From Pteria penguin (taxonomy: Eukaryota; Mollusca; Bivalvia; Pterioida; Pteriidae), in assembly GCA_035048485.1 (NCBI GenBank), contig CM068582.1, forward strand, positions 21,502,155 through 21,566,154: a stretch of 64,000 bases of DNA, read 5' to 3'. Below the pieces are notes generated by a model that worked only from the letters and a program-made list of their open reading frames with translations, was not told the DNA's origin and searched no databases. Positions 48,231-58,773 of the stretch are shown here, piece by piece. The first letter of the stretch is position 1. Each line of letters begins with the position of its first letter. Both the position numbers and the translations under genes were made by a program.

Positions 48231-49202
48231 AAGAGGCTTTCTTCTCCTGTCATAAAATAAAAGTGTACAAAGATTAAAAGTTCTAGCATAACTCGTTTGG
48301 TCTGCATCTTGTTTACAAGGTGAAAGTGCATTCTCCAAACTTTGATACTTTTGTCCCAAAATGTCCTTGACCTTTGATCTAGGTATCAAAACTGTATAAG
48401 CTGCATACTCATATAATGCAGAAAATTTTTACAGAGTTTTAAAGTCCTAGCTCAAACAGTATGGTCTGTATCATGTTTAGGAAGCTGCGATCAGACCTAC
48501 AGACACGCAAAGCACAATGCCATACCACAATATGTCCGCCGGCTATATCCTGTTATTTGCCCCGCTGTCTCTAATAATTTTTACAGTGTCTTGTTTAATT
48601 CTGTATAATACGGAGTAAAGCAAATGGAAATTAATTAAAACTTGCAAACATGCTGTTTTAGTCAAATTGACATCAATTATTGCATACCACTTACGTATTT
48701 ACATACTGTATATATACAACAGCTAAAAGCTGCGGGGCAGATAACAGGATAATGCCTAATGCGGCCGAGTTGCAACAGAAGGTAAAAATTGTACTTTTAG
48801 TAGTTAAAACCTCAGGAACCATGCTGACTCAAAGCACGTGGTTTATTCAAACATTTAGATGATGCAGATAGTAACTCTGGTACTTACTAACATAGGTACG
48901 CTACTGTAGATGCGGTCTTGAGAAAGGCCGACTTAAAATAAAGAAAATACGATTTTCTCTTGAATTTTTATAAATTTTTAAGTCAGACTCGTAGAATAAT
49001 CTTATTTTGAAACATTCATCATTATGATTATTAATTATGAATAAAATTAAAATTTTAAAATTCGCATTTCTCTATTTCGAATCGGACTTTTTCAGTCCCC
49101 TTCTACATAACAATTTAGCCAGCACCTAGGGTTAGTTTATAAAATCCAAATCTATAAGAACAACAATATTCCGGATAGAACATGTAACATAAATCCTTTA
49201 CA
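48231..49202. other. Spacer
   Basis: The tail of the repeat fades to about 48440 ('gtccttgacctttgatctag'). No gene is supported after it. Confidence 0.4.
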
Positions 49203-49243
49203 GCAGGGACGTACCGGTATACGTGTTATATACGTCCCTGTTT
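49203..49243. repeat. Short hairpin
   Basis: 'cagggacgta' and 'tacgtccctg' form a 10-bp perfect stem around a 17-21 bp AT-richer loop. Function unknown. Confidence 0.5.
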
Positions 49244-49713
49244 ACAGTAATTATACCAGAGACATAGTACCATGCAGAGACGTAGCCAGGCATACGATGT
49301 GGGCACAACGGCTACATCCTGTGTGCAAATGATAAAACAAACTAAAACACAAAATGAAAGAGAGGGGTGATTAAAAATTACAAAAAACGATTGAAATATC
49401 TCTTTAAGATATACACTGAACAAGAGAAGAAATACCCAACTGACTTAGTCGTTGACTAGAGCTGACGTTTAGATATCATTTTCATGAAAAGGATTCTAAA
49501 TCTCAGATTGGTGCAACAGTTTATTTCAATTTTATCTTTAAAAGCTATTATTTTACTAGTTTTTTCCCCGATATATCATGCTCTCTCTCTCTTTATGCAT
49601 GGGCCTAAACTTTTAAGTCTTTAGTTTGTGGGGACCACAGGGGTTATTTTGTTTATGTTCTTCTTCCATATCAATGATTTTTATTTCTTACCATAGTAAT
49701 GGTTGTTTTATTC

Positions 49714-49927
49714 TGGTCATGCCGGTGTCATGTCTTTCGGATGAGACAGTAAAAACCGAGGCCCTGTGTCGTTGTATGCATGGCACGTTAAAGATCCCTC
49801 ACTGCTTCGGGTGGGTCCGTTGCAAAGGTCAAAATTTGTACGCCCCGCATCAGGCAGATGCCGTCACCATATACGTGAAATATTCGTGGTGTGACGTAAA
49901 ACAGAAAACAATCAATCAATCAATCAA
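49714..49927 (+). mobile_element. 5'-truncated SINE with target-site duplication
   Basis: Flanked by the 10-bp direct repeat 'tgttttattc' (49704-49713 and 49928-49937). The element begins 'tggtcatgccggtgtcatgt', just past the tRNA-like head, runs through the body and ends in an (AATC)n tail. The complete loss of the head with intact body and tail fits premature termination of reverse transcription. The frame at 49626-49958 is a shadow. Confidence 0.88.
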
Positions 49928-49984
49928 TGTTTTATTCATTGTGTCTGACTACATGTAAATAAAATGTCAGAGCCATCTATTTAC

Positions 49985-50155
49985 ATCACTCATCTATAGC
50001 CATTTGTCTACCTCATTCAGCCAGAGCCTTCTATCTACCTCATTCAGCCAGAGCCTTCTATTTACTTCACTCAGACAGAGCCATCTACATGTATTTACTT
50101 CACACAGCCAGAGCCGTCTGTTTACTTCACACAACCAGAGCCATCTATTTAGTAG
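49985..50155. repeat. 27-30 bp minisatellite, about 6 copies
   Basis: 'cattcagccagagccttcta' and variants ('cacacagccagagccgtctg') recur from 50010 to 50145. Two units are exactly 27 bp, others longer, which makes both strands open and yields repetitive peptides (RRLWLNEVD on the reverse strand) that need not be real. Confidence 0.8.
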
Positions 50156-50615
50156 TAAGGACTCGGAAATCGTATTAGATGGCCATACCGTCAGCTCTAG
50201 AAAGAAAGCCATACTTATACATGTCTGTGGGCAACACCAGCCTGAAGCAGATAATGCATAACACGACGTCAGATATTTCCGTAACATAAACATAACATAA
50301 AAAGGTCTTTTCATTCATGGAGGGAATTTAAAACTTCCCTTTATGATCTGGAAATGCTATGCCATCATAGGTACCCAAATAAATACAGATATCAACAACT
50401 CTTCTGGGAACGTCAGCTGATCTGAACTCTGCAGCAGATACAAACCAATCCACAGGATTCCTTTACCTGCTGTTTACATCTCGTGACCCCTGACCCCCAG
50501 ACAGGGCCACTTCTATATCTGAAAGAGAAACATTATTCTGAAAGAAGGCTAAAATCACCAGCATAGACACAAACTTTGCAAGAAAACTGGAACGAAATGC
50601 TGATCTATAGACTGC
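50156..50615. other. Spacer
   Basis: No supported gene. The sequence is slightly GC-richer than average. Confidence 0.4.
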
Positions 50616-50796
50616 ATAGGCGGATCTAGAAATTTTTGAAACGGGGACTGCAGTCTCCCATGACAAATGTTTTGCACTATTTGGTCTGGAAAGGGAGGAG
50701 GGACGGTTGCAGCCTTAAAATGGTCAAAAACTACCTCTTTAGCTAAAATTTTCCGACCAAAGGAGGAGGAGGTTGCAGTCCCTCTAAATCTGCCAA
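50616..50796. mobile_element. MITE with GGCGGATCTAGA-type ends
   Basis: Left 'ataggcggatctagaaattt' and right 'ccctctaaatctgccaatga' are inverted. 'ggttgcagcc' and 'ggttgcagtcc' repeat inside. It is the same family as 30138-30268 by its end sequence. Open frames on both strands here are by-products. Confidence 0.65.
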
Positions 50797-50952
50797 TGAA
50801 CTGCATCCATGGTACGTTTAAACACCTACCTACTGGACACATCCTGGTTATGCACGCTAGTCCTTGGATGTACCGGACTTATACCCAGGCTAGGCGATCC
50901 AGAGACCTGAAAGACTGGAGACGCTACAGAGTACTGAAGGCTGGACTGCAGA

Positions 50953-51152
50953 GTTGATTGATTGATTGATTGATAATAGTTTTACGTCACTCCACGGTTA
51001 TTTCACGTATATGATAACGGCATCTGCCTGATGCATTGCAGAGAAATTTCTACCTTTGCAAAGGACCTATCCTAAGCAGTGCCACGCCTACCGTGACATG
51101 GGACCTCGGTTTGTACTGTCTCATCCGAAAGACAAAACACCGGTATGCCCAG
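50953..51152 (-). mobile_element. Truncated SINE
   Basis: Tail (ATTG)n at 50953-50975, then the body 'ttttacgtcactccacggtt', 'acggcatctgcctgatgca', 'actgtctcatccgaaagaca' and 'ccggtatgccca'. The tRNA head is missing from almost the same point as in the copy at 49714. Confidence 0.85.
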
Positions 51153-51255
51153 TGACACCACCAGCAAGTCATCTACCCTCATCCAACAGTATCAGTCTGT
51201 ACATTTATACAACTTAAAGCGAGATCTCACGGCTCTTTCAGGCCTTGGACCTAGC

Positions 51256-51430
51256 CGGTGTAACATTAAAAAGTGAGCCTATTGAACACAGACCCGCGGG
51301 TCAGTTTTTAACATTAAAAACTGACCCGTGGGTCAGTTTTTAACGCTAAATTTGGCGCAAAAGTCGTTGAAGATTGACGCACGCCGTTAAATTTTGACTC
51401 CCCATGGGGTCATTTTTTAACGATTTTCAA
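51256..51430. repeat. Left terminal palindrome cluster
   Basis: Two 12-14 bp palindromic words, GACCCGCGGGTC (51291-51302) and TGACCCGTGGGTCA (about 51322-51335), are linked by the near-palindrome 'gtttttaacattaaaaac'. Further on lie 'ccccatggggtcattttt' and 'cgttaaattttgac'. Confidence 0.8.
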
Positions 51431-51950
51431 TTTTATGTATAGCATTGAAATACAAGTTTCTATGGAAGTGTGGTGGACATATGGGATTTCTCTCACCATT
51501 CCATCTCATTCTCCCTTCCATATAACCTTTGCCTTCTACTTCCATATCGGAGCGAATCGGGCTTCGCAACTGACACACATTGTGTATACAGAAAAAAATT
51601 AATATAAACAGGTGGAAAGATTTGTGGTTTGGGTGTGATTTCAAACTCAAACTGCATTAGCGATATACTAGTATACTTTTTACCTCGGGAGAAAATCTAT
51701 TTACTAGGCAGATCCGGGGGGGGGGTATTTTGGGAAAAAGTCTTTACTTTTTACTTCTTGTTTGTCTTTAACCTATTATGCATATGGTCACTGGATCAAG
51801 TTAAAAGCATCTACATCAAAGACATCAGCGGATCCAGAACAGAAGTGAGGATCGTAATTATGGGGGTCTGGACTTATGGTCAGCCCCTCTCATTTTCTAA
51901 TGAATATATATATATATTATGTTTGTCTAATTTGTCTTTATTTTCTACAG

Positions 51951-52043
51951 GTATTTCCTCGGAGATCCAAGGGAGTAGAAACCCTCACCACAAACATTAA
52001 CATTTGGCATCGTGATTCAACCACTGTTGTATTTAAAAAATAA
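51951..52043 (+). CDS. Possible terminal exon inside the 4.1-kb element
   Basis: After the strong acceptor 'gtctttattttctacag' one phase reads VFPRRSKGVETLTTNINIWH and then RDSTTVVFKK to a TAA at 52041-52043. Another phase, continuing the upstream open frame, gives GISSEIQGSRNPHHKH. There is no upstream exon of matching phase that I can defend. It could be what remains of a gene carried by the element. Confidence 0.25.
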   Translation, partial: VFPRRSKGVETLTTNINIWHRDSTTVVFKK

Positions 52044-53105
52044 CATCAATGTTTAAAATATGCATATGTGTATCAGAACTTTACTAGTTCTCTTGAATTA
52101 TGTCGCTGGGTAATAATGCAAGTTATTATTTCATACACTTGCAAAACATACATGTATTTGACTGATAAGTACCGTAAAACGGCGAAACGACACTTGAAAG
52201 GCATGCACCACTTAGAGTCTTAGTGTAGTAGCATTTCATTCACAACAAGATGTCACGTGGATAACAAATTGTCGAGGCGTGACGTCAAATATAGGTATAT
52301 CATAATTTCTATTTATTATTATTATCATTAATAAATTATTTTGTTTTGATCGTATTATTTTCAGCATTTTTTTTCGTCCTGAACAGACCACGTATGAAAA
52401 GTCGTCTCGCCGTTTAAAGAACAGGCCAGTTGGAATAATCATGTAAAGGACGCTGTTCGCTCCGGTGTCCATCTGTCAAAATGTCCCTTATGATTTAACT
52501 TCCTTGACACACTTTATGCAATCTTGAACAATTAATTACTGTATATGTACACAACCTTATTTTCACCCAAAATGTTGATAAGGTTTTAGATATACGCTGT
52601 ATATTCATGAATTAGCGTGATCTGTGATTGTCCTTCATGTCTTCAAAAACATTTTATTAGCGAAATCATTAATTAAACACAAAGATCAGCACTTACTCCG
52701 CTTAATATGAATCCCGAGAAAATAAGTACAATCCAGTAAATATAAATTTGGTTATAACTACAAAACAAGATCGATTTACGTCGAGTTTGAAATACTTTTA
52801 TGGGTAATTTATATGAACTTTACTGGGATTTCTAAAATGACAGATCATACTTAGATACAAACATTGACAATTTACTCCCACCAAAAGGGAAAATCACACG
52901 TTGCACTTTAAGTCGGTTACATTTGGGGTGACATGTGCTGTTTGCAAATTATCTTTTTTTTTTTAAATTATCATTAAGCATATGGACAAGTATGTATCAT
53001 CTCTCAGAAAATTTTATAATTCGTGAATGAAGCGAATGCAAAGTGTAAAAGTGTAAATGAAAAACAAATTCATAAATATTACGTTAGAAAGTGAAAAATG
53101 GGATA
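52044..53105. other. Interior of the 4.1-kb element, nothing recognised
   Basis: AT-rich; the reverse-strand frame 52236-52472 lacks support. Confidence 0.35.
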
Positions 53106-53116
53106 TATACTCTAGA

Positions 53117-53432
53117 TTGAGTGATTCTTGTTTAACATCACTACACGATTATTGTATGTATTTGGTGACGTCATCTGCCTGATGCACATCTTCACTAGCC
53201 AAGGCTCCTGGGAGAAGACAGAATCGGATTAGAGCCTCGGCTAGCGAATATGCCGCTGCATTGCATAGAAAATTATACCTTTGCAACGTACTTATCCCGA
53301 AGCAGTGAGGGATCTTTCACACACCATCGGTTTTCATAGTTTCATCCAAAAGACAGATAACCGGTATGACCAGGGCGGGACTCGAACCCGGGACCTCTCG
53401 ATCATAAGAAGAGACCCTTAACCACTAGGCTC
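53117..53432 (-). mobile_element. tRNA-derived SINE with an internal foldback insertion and target-site duplication
   Basis: Flanked by 'tatactctaga' at 53106-53116 and 53433-53443 (11 bp, perfect). The head on the reverse strand has 'tagtggttaagggtc' and the B-box-like 'ggttcgagtccc' region ('cgggttcgagtcccgc' on that strand). The tail is short ATTGA-type. The body is interrupted at 53184-53262 by a small foldback (own entry) within 'gatgca/ttgcat'. Confidence 0.9.
53184..53262. mobile_element. Small foldback insert inside the SINE
   Basis: Other SINE copies read 'ctgatgcattgca' without a break. Here about 70 bp is inserted after 'gatgca', bounded by TGCA on both sides. The insert has inverted ends 'cttcactagccaaggctc' and 'gagcctcggctagcgaat', so it forms a hairpin with a loop of about 25 bp. 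Confidence 0.7.
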
Positions 53433-53889
53433 TATACTCTAGATATTGACCAAAACAACCCCCAAGGATACTTATTTTCTTCTTCTTCCAATACGAAGTG
53501 TACTCAAAAGTTGAGCGTTATACTTCATGGCATCTCTTCGGTTAATATTTGATTTTCTTGTGAATATTACACAATTATTGACTGGGATTGAGGGCAACAG
53601 ATTATCAGTTAAACTCGAAGACAAACAGTTGTCATCAGAGGCCGAATTTTCTAACAATTCCTTAGACCGCTTGATATGAACAGCGGTTCTATAGAATTTA
53701 TTTAGAAACTATTTCATAGGGATGTGACGACACAGCATATTTACCATGTAAAAAGTTCACAATTGTATCAAAAGTCACAAATGACGAAACAAAATATAAG
53801 GAACGAATCTACTACCGTATAATTAATCTACGTGCATTGATTGTTCCAGATATTTCCTGTACAAAAACATTTTATAAGCTATTAAAGTT

Positions 53890-54990
53890 ATCCTTTCTTA
53901 ATGTTAAAGTTTGACCCCACTGAAGGAGTACCTAGCTAAGTACATGTGTCGTAAAAAGGAGATTTTCTCGACTTGGGGTCGTTGAAATTTGACCTACCTC
54001 TAATGACCAGTCTTCAAGTTCCTTATACTTATCATCAGATAATCGAATAGCCACACTATGTTATAAACCGGAGTTCGATTTTTTTTCATAGAGAGTCATT
54101 AATTAATGTTGAAATATTAACACCCCCTTCCCAGCTACTGTCCTTGCATTGTCTTAGCGAATATCCCTCTTAATTTGACAAAAACAGACAGTATACTTAG
54201 CTAAATGCTTGTATTGTAATAAGGAGATTATCTCGACATGGGGTCGTTTTTAATGTAAATATTTGACCCCACCTCAAATAACAAGTCAAGTTTATTAAAG
54301 TCACACTACATTTTAAGCAGGAATTTTTCATATGGAGTCCGGAAATAATGTTGAAATATGAACACAACCCCCCAATCCCCTAGTTATAATCCTTGCATCG
54401 TTTCTTCAAATTATCATTGTTTATTCAGCAAACGCTTACAGTGTACTTGGCTAAATACTTATATTGTAATAAGGAGTTTGTATCGACACGGGGTTGCTTT
54501 TTAATGTAAAAATTTGACCCCACCTCTAATAACAAGTTTTCAAGTTTATTAAAAAGCACACTATATTCCTAGCAGGAGTTCGATGCTTTTTTCATATGGA
54601 GTCATGAATTAATGTTGAAATATGACCCCCCCCCCCCTCCCCTAGTTATGACCCCTGCATCGTATCTGCAAATTATCACTTTTTATCCAACAAAAGCACA
54701 CAGTGTATTTAGTTTTATACTTTTATTGTAATAAGGAGATTATCTCGATATGGGGTCGTTTATTAATGTTGAAATTTGATCCCACCTCTAATAACAAGTT
54801 TTCAAGTTTATTAAAAGATTATTAAAAGTCACACTATATTTTAAGCAGGAGTTCAAAGCTTTTTCATATGGAGTAATGAATTAATATTGAAATATGACCC
54901 CACTCCAATCATAATCCCTGCATTGTCTCTGCAAAATATCACTTTTTATTCAACAAAAGCACACAATGTGCTTATAGCTAATGAAATATC
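53890..54990. repeat. ~260-bp tandem array, about 4 copies
   Basis: 'tcatatggagtcatgaatta' and variants recur near 54090, 54331, 54592 and 54864. Each is followed by 'atgttgaaatatgaccc', a C-run, 'aataaggagattatctcga' and 'ggggtcgtt...tttgacccca'. Units are 240-272 bp apart. GGGGTC and GACCCC face each other within every unit, like the words in the element's ends. Confidence 0.8.
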
Positions 54991-55139
54991 AGTTCTAACA
55001 GACAACGCGTCTAATGAGATCGAAATTTGCATAATGTTCAACATATGATGTCATTATCCAATGTAAAATGTAGACCATGCGGTAAATGAACCGTGTGCAA
55101 ACAAGAAGTATACAGTGTGAACTGCATAGTTCAATGGAG

Positions 55140-55395
55140 CATTATACGCAAGAGTCAATTTTTAACGTTAAAATATGACCCACCACTGCGGGTCAATTTT
55201 CAACGAGGGTCACATTTTCACGCGAGGGTCACTTTTTCATGCGTGGGTGGGGTCATTAAATAACGGAGCGAGTCAATTTTCCACATTAAAAATCGATCCT
55301 CAAACCGTTGAAAATTGACCCGTGGGTCAGATTTTAACATTGAAAACTAACCCATGGGTCAGTTTTCAATGGGGTCACTTTTTAATGTTACACCG
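55140..55395. repeat. Right terminal palindrome cluster
   Basis: At least nine GGGTCA/TGACCC-type words occur in 255 bp, in alternating orientation, including 'ttgacccgtgggtcag' and 'taacccatgggtcag'. It ends in the inverted copy of the left end of the element. Confidence 0.8.
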
Positions 55396-55424
55396 TCACC
55401 CGACCATTATCAAGATATTGATTC

Positions 55425-55484
55425 AAGATTGATCGTTGTTTTACGTCACTCCACGATTATTTCGCAAATATGATGACGGCATCT
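55425..55484 (-). mobile_element. SINE tail-side fragment
   Basis: 'gattgatcgttgttttacgt' and 'cgattatttcgcaaatatga' then 'tgacggcatct' are the tail-proximal part of the SINE. It breaks off at 55484, next to 'attaaattgcaatttaat', a short palindrome. Confidence 0.75.
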
Positions 55485-55869
55485 TGCAATTAAATTGCAA
55501 TTTAATGGGTCACTGTTTAATGGTACTGGACGTACATGTAATAGGCCATCATCATATGATTCCAGACCCAATGGCATCAGATCAAGGTGGCAGTAAGAAA
55601 GGGAGTTGCAGCTCCTACTGAATTTTCCAAAGTCTTTATATCAGACCTTATATCATTGTTCAGATACGAGTGTTTCATAAACTATTATTGTTGTAGAGGC
55701 TTATGTATCGCCAGTATGGTCGTGCGCCTCAAAATTTGCAAGAATTTTCATATTTCCGAATATATTTCCAGGAATCCTATATTTTTCCATCTGTTTATTA
55801 TTGTCGCAATACACTATTTAAAAGTACTAAAACAAATAAATAATAATAAAAAAAGATGGGCGAATGAGC

Positions 55870-56147
55870 CTTGCAAAGATCGACCACTTCACGAAGAACT
55901 TCGAATGCGGTTTACCGATGACAGTGGTACCGGGTTTGAGTCCCACCAGTGGCTCGTAGGTGTCCTGACTTTCTGATGAGACATTGAAAAACGAGGTCAC
56001 GTGTCACGGCAAAGATCCTTCACCGCATTGCATATGTCTTAAATTTGTGTGATGCATCAGGCAGATGTCATTATCATTTAAGTGAAACTAGTGTTGTTGT
56101 AATGTAGAGCAAGTCAGAAACAAACAAACAAACAAACAAACAAACAT
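55870..56147 (+). mobile_element. SINE variant with an (AAAC)n tail
   Basis: The degenerate head contains 'ccgggtttgagtcccacc' (B-box-like). The body matches the other copies in antisense of the minus-strand ones ('tgatgagacattgaaaaacg', 'aaagatccttcaccgcattg', 'tgatgcatcaggcagatgtc'). The tail is (AAAC)n at 56118-56147 instead of AATC. Confidence 0.75.
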
Positions 56148-57245
56148 TATCCACGTCATACGGCATTGACCTGATTATAGGATAATTAACACCGTTAATA
56201 ACGGTTATAATGAGTTGTTTTCACATTCTCATTCCAGTCACTTAACGGTACTTTTGGGGCATGCGTACTTGAACTGATAAAAAGACGAATCCAAATTTTT
56301 GATAGGGGTGCCGCATTATATGGGAAGGTAAGAAATACCACGCAACCATAATTCATATTTTTTACAGTCTCAGTTTAGTGCAGTAACCTGAAAATAATGA
56401 ATATAAATGACTTGAAACAGAAAATAAAAGACGCATTGTAGATAGGTATATCGATATGGCTGTGGCAACTAAATCCACCCCTACATTTTTTAATGGAATA
56501 TCACTTGAAAGTTTCTAAACAATTCGACCCCAGTTTATTTTGGTCTTTAACAGTTCGCCTCGTGTGAAAATATATAGTAATGTAAAGTAATAATACGGAT
56601 TGAAATGACACGTTTGTTTATAGCTTGAACTATGATTAGAATTAAAAGGTATAAATTGAGGAGATAATGGTTACAAATAGTAGTTCCTTAGCTATATGCA
56701 AAACAAAAAGGTGGTGGTGGTGCAATGCTATCGCAATAGCTTTCTAATATGGCCATCTCATACATTGCTCTGGGTCAGTTGGAATAAGGCAATCCCGAGT
56801 GACAACTTTCGTGGATAGAACCAAAAGACTCATCGAGGAAAAGTGGACTCTCAAGGAATCCCAAATAGTCCATGATCCAGATATGTGTTTGTCCGCGTAT
56901 GTGGAATTTTGAAGGGTATGATTTTTCTGAAAGCTTATGCAAAATGCAGCAAACTTACCCATGTAAACATTGGCCTTTGGATCGTATGGAAGTTTTTATG
57001 TAAAAAACCGTCAGTTTTGAACAAAAATCGCTAAAATCGAGAAAAACTCCACACATAATTCATATAGCAGTGAAATAAACAGGAATTTAAGGGATATGAT
57101 AGATCTGAACATTCACTCAATATCTTGATGTTTATCATTTCATTATACACACAGTCCCGCCCCTTTTGTCCTGGCTCATAGTATAGTGATGCATTATGAC
57201 ATTGTTTTCTGTAATCAAATATCATACTACTAAACAAATATAGAT
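56148..57245. other. Spacer with one longer reverse-strand frame
   Basis: The reverse-strand frame from about 57000 to 56744 reads KLPYDPKANVYMGKFAAFCI... and ends EQCMRWPY. A donor-like g/gtaagtttg sits in its middle (near 56957). No acceptor precedes it and I recognise no family, so I leave it uncalled. Confidence 0.3.
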
Positions 57246-57416
57246 CTATTCCTTGTCTGAAAGTTTGTTCACATCATGGAATCCTAGATACTGCCCCGAC
57301 ATCACGGGTATCCTGTTGACAGAATTCTCATTATGAGAGTTATCGTTCTTGTTGATATCAAAGTAAATAGTTTCTTCGTATCCCCAGAGAACATGAATGG
57401 CTGCAGCATCACACAT
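57246..57416 (-). CDS. Probable terminal coding exon, gene unidentified
   Basis: On the reverse strand 'cttatgctattttag' is an acceptor followed by 56 codons and TAG at 57246-57248. In the phase starting at the first base the exon reads MCDAAAIHVLWGYEETIYFD, then INKNDNSHNENSVNRIPVMS, and ends GQYLGFHDVNKLSDKE. The composition is soluble and acidic with beta-type hydrophobics, as in a real exon. The starting ATG may be incidental. A SINE head lies about 140 bp upstream; no further exon was found. Confidence 0.45.
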   Translation of the reverse strand: MCDAAAIHVLWGYEETIYFDINKNDNSHNENSVNRIPVMSGQYLGFHDVNKLSDKE

Positions 57417-57556
57417 CTAAAATAGCATAAGTTAAAATATAGCGTAAGTAGAAGAAACTCATTACAGTTTACATAGTTTTGACCATAGCTATTAATAGAT
57501 CTCTCGTCAACAGGACATGAAGTTGATCTTTCCTTAGCGAGATCTTCTCTAGAGAA

Positions 57557-57645
57557 GTCTTTAAGAGAATGGTGCCATCCAGGAATCGAACAATGTTTGC
57601 TAGAATCGCAAGCTAAATGCTTCACCACTACACCAAGTCTTGGAC
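57557..57645 (-). mobile_element. tRNA-like SINE head fragment
   Basis: On the reverse strand 'acttggtgtagtggtgaagc' (A-box-like) and 'gttcgattcctgg' (B-box-like) are about 45 bp apart, as in a tRNA gene. Other tRNA features and a clean cloverleaf are lacking. It explains the start of the frame at 57302-57628. Confidence 0.6.
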
Positions 57646-57734
57646 TCTAAAGATACTAGAACACCGACAAGATCAGGAATGGCCTTGCCGAATGGCTTTT
57701 ATGGCAAACATTTTAAAATTTAAAATTTACATCA

Positions 57735-58010
57735 AAAGGTATAGGTGTCTACCACTAGCCTTTCTTTATCTATGTATAAAGTTTGAAGACTTTAGGATAT
57801 ATTCTTGTTATCATATCAGAGCCAAGTATTGATTTGTCAGATTCATTTTTATAATTCACATCTAACTGTGACCTTGACCTTTGACCTTGAAAGCTATTGG
57901 CGTCTTCCTCTCACCATTTTCTATCTTATTTTAAAGAGCTATTATGATAAGTGGTTATGATTATGTGTGCCATAAAAAGTGCTGACACAAATTTCTAAAG
58001 GAAGAAACAA
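57735..58010. repeat. CCTTGAC-type dispersed repeat
   Basis: Shares 'aggtgtctaccactagcctt' with 27594 and 'tcttcctctcacca' with 26271, joined here without the transposon. The centre is 'tgaccttgacctttgacctt'. This copy shows the empty-site layout of the repeat at 26239-27700. Confidence 0.75.
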
Positions 58011-58629
58011 ATGTTACTGACTCATCCGTATGACAGAAGACACTACAGAAATATACACTATATAGTGTAATGATATGAAAAACCACATAAAGACATCACA
58101 AAAATATTAGATTATAGTGCAGTTACGATACCGACTTAGGACAGCCATTTGATATGACAATAGCTAATCAATTGGTGTGGTTAACTGGTTTATGAGCCCA
58201 CCTTACCACTCACTGGAGCAGCAGAATAATCAAAGGACACACATTTTAAAAGATAATTTTGCAAATTTATACAAATCGGAAACTTTTCAAAATCCAAAGA
58301 CGTCTTCCGATCATTACTTCAAATACTGTGTAAAACATTTATGAAAATTGATCTAGACAAGCACTGCCAGTCTATTGAACTACATGTACTTCCGAATGAA
58401 AACACTGTGTACACGTATTTATTCTGGTGTTGTAAATTTACGTTAAAGGAAACTATTTGAAATATATGCAATTTTGGCATCATATCAAAGTTAATAATGA
58501 ATAAATAAAGTGACAAAATGGATATGACTTTATGGCTTTGTTCTTAACTGACAGAAAAAAATTCCTGTGTCATTATTGAAAAAGGGCAGAACAAACATAT
58601 ACTAGATCACACCATTTTATTCGAAATTT
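58011..58629. other. Spacer, nothing recognised
   Basis: AT-rich, no supported gene. Confidence 0.4.
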
Positions 58630-58773
58630 AAACAAATTTCCTGGGGGAGGCCCCCGGACCTTCCGTACAGGAGGGGGTAGATCCCCTCCCGTAGTATCCT
58701 CCCCCTCTCGGCACGTTGTACTTTGGGCTTCCTCTAAACACGCCACTTGTGCTTCTGGATCCGCCCCTGAATG
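58630..58773. mobile_element. GGATCCGCC-type MITE, right part
   Basis: GC-rich sequence ('gggggaggcccccggacctt') ending 'cttctggatccgcccctgaa', the same terminus as 30254-30268. The left end is not clear. Confidence 0.6.

Larger units (their letters stand above)
51256..55395. mobile_element. Candidate 4.1-kb element with ~90-bp terminal inverted repeats made of GGGTCA palindromes
   Basis: The left end 'cggtgtaacattaaaaagtg' and right end 'cactttttaatgttacaccg' are perfect inverted copies for 20 bp. The inverted match then continues to about 90 bp at roughly 80% by eye. Both sides go on with ATTGAA, a TGACCC..GGGTCA palindrome, TTTTtAAcaTTAAAA, a second TGACCC..GGGTCA palindrome and TTTT.AACG. 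No direct target duplication is obvious. Inside are a possible exon (51951), a SINE with its own 11-bp duplication (53117-53432) and a 260-bp tandem array (53890-54990) that uses the same AATGTTGAAAT/TGACCCC words. No transposase is recognised, so it is non-autonomous, badly decayed, or of an unknown type. It may alternatively be two independent small elements in opposite orientation. Confidence 0.6.

Noticed and set aside
49994..50314. WLCEVNRRLWLNEVD-type repeat peptide
   Set aside because: It is a translation of a 27-bp minisatellite whose other strand is also open; no gene context.
56744..57000. Reverse-strand frame KLPYDPKANVYMGKF...
   Set aside because: It looks somewhat coding but has a stop immediately upstream, no acceptor, and no partner exon; kept only as a remark.
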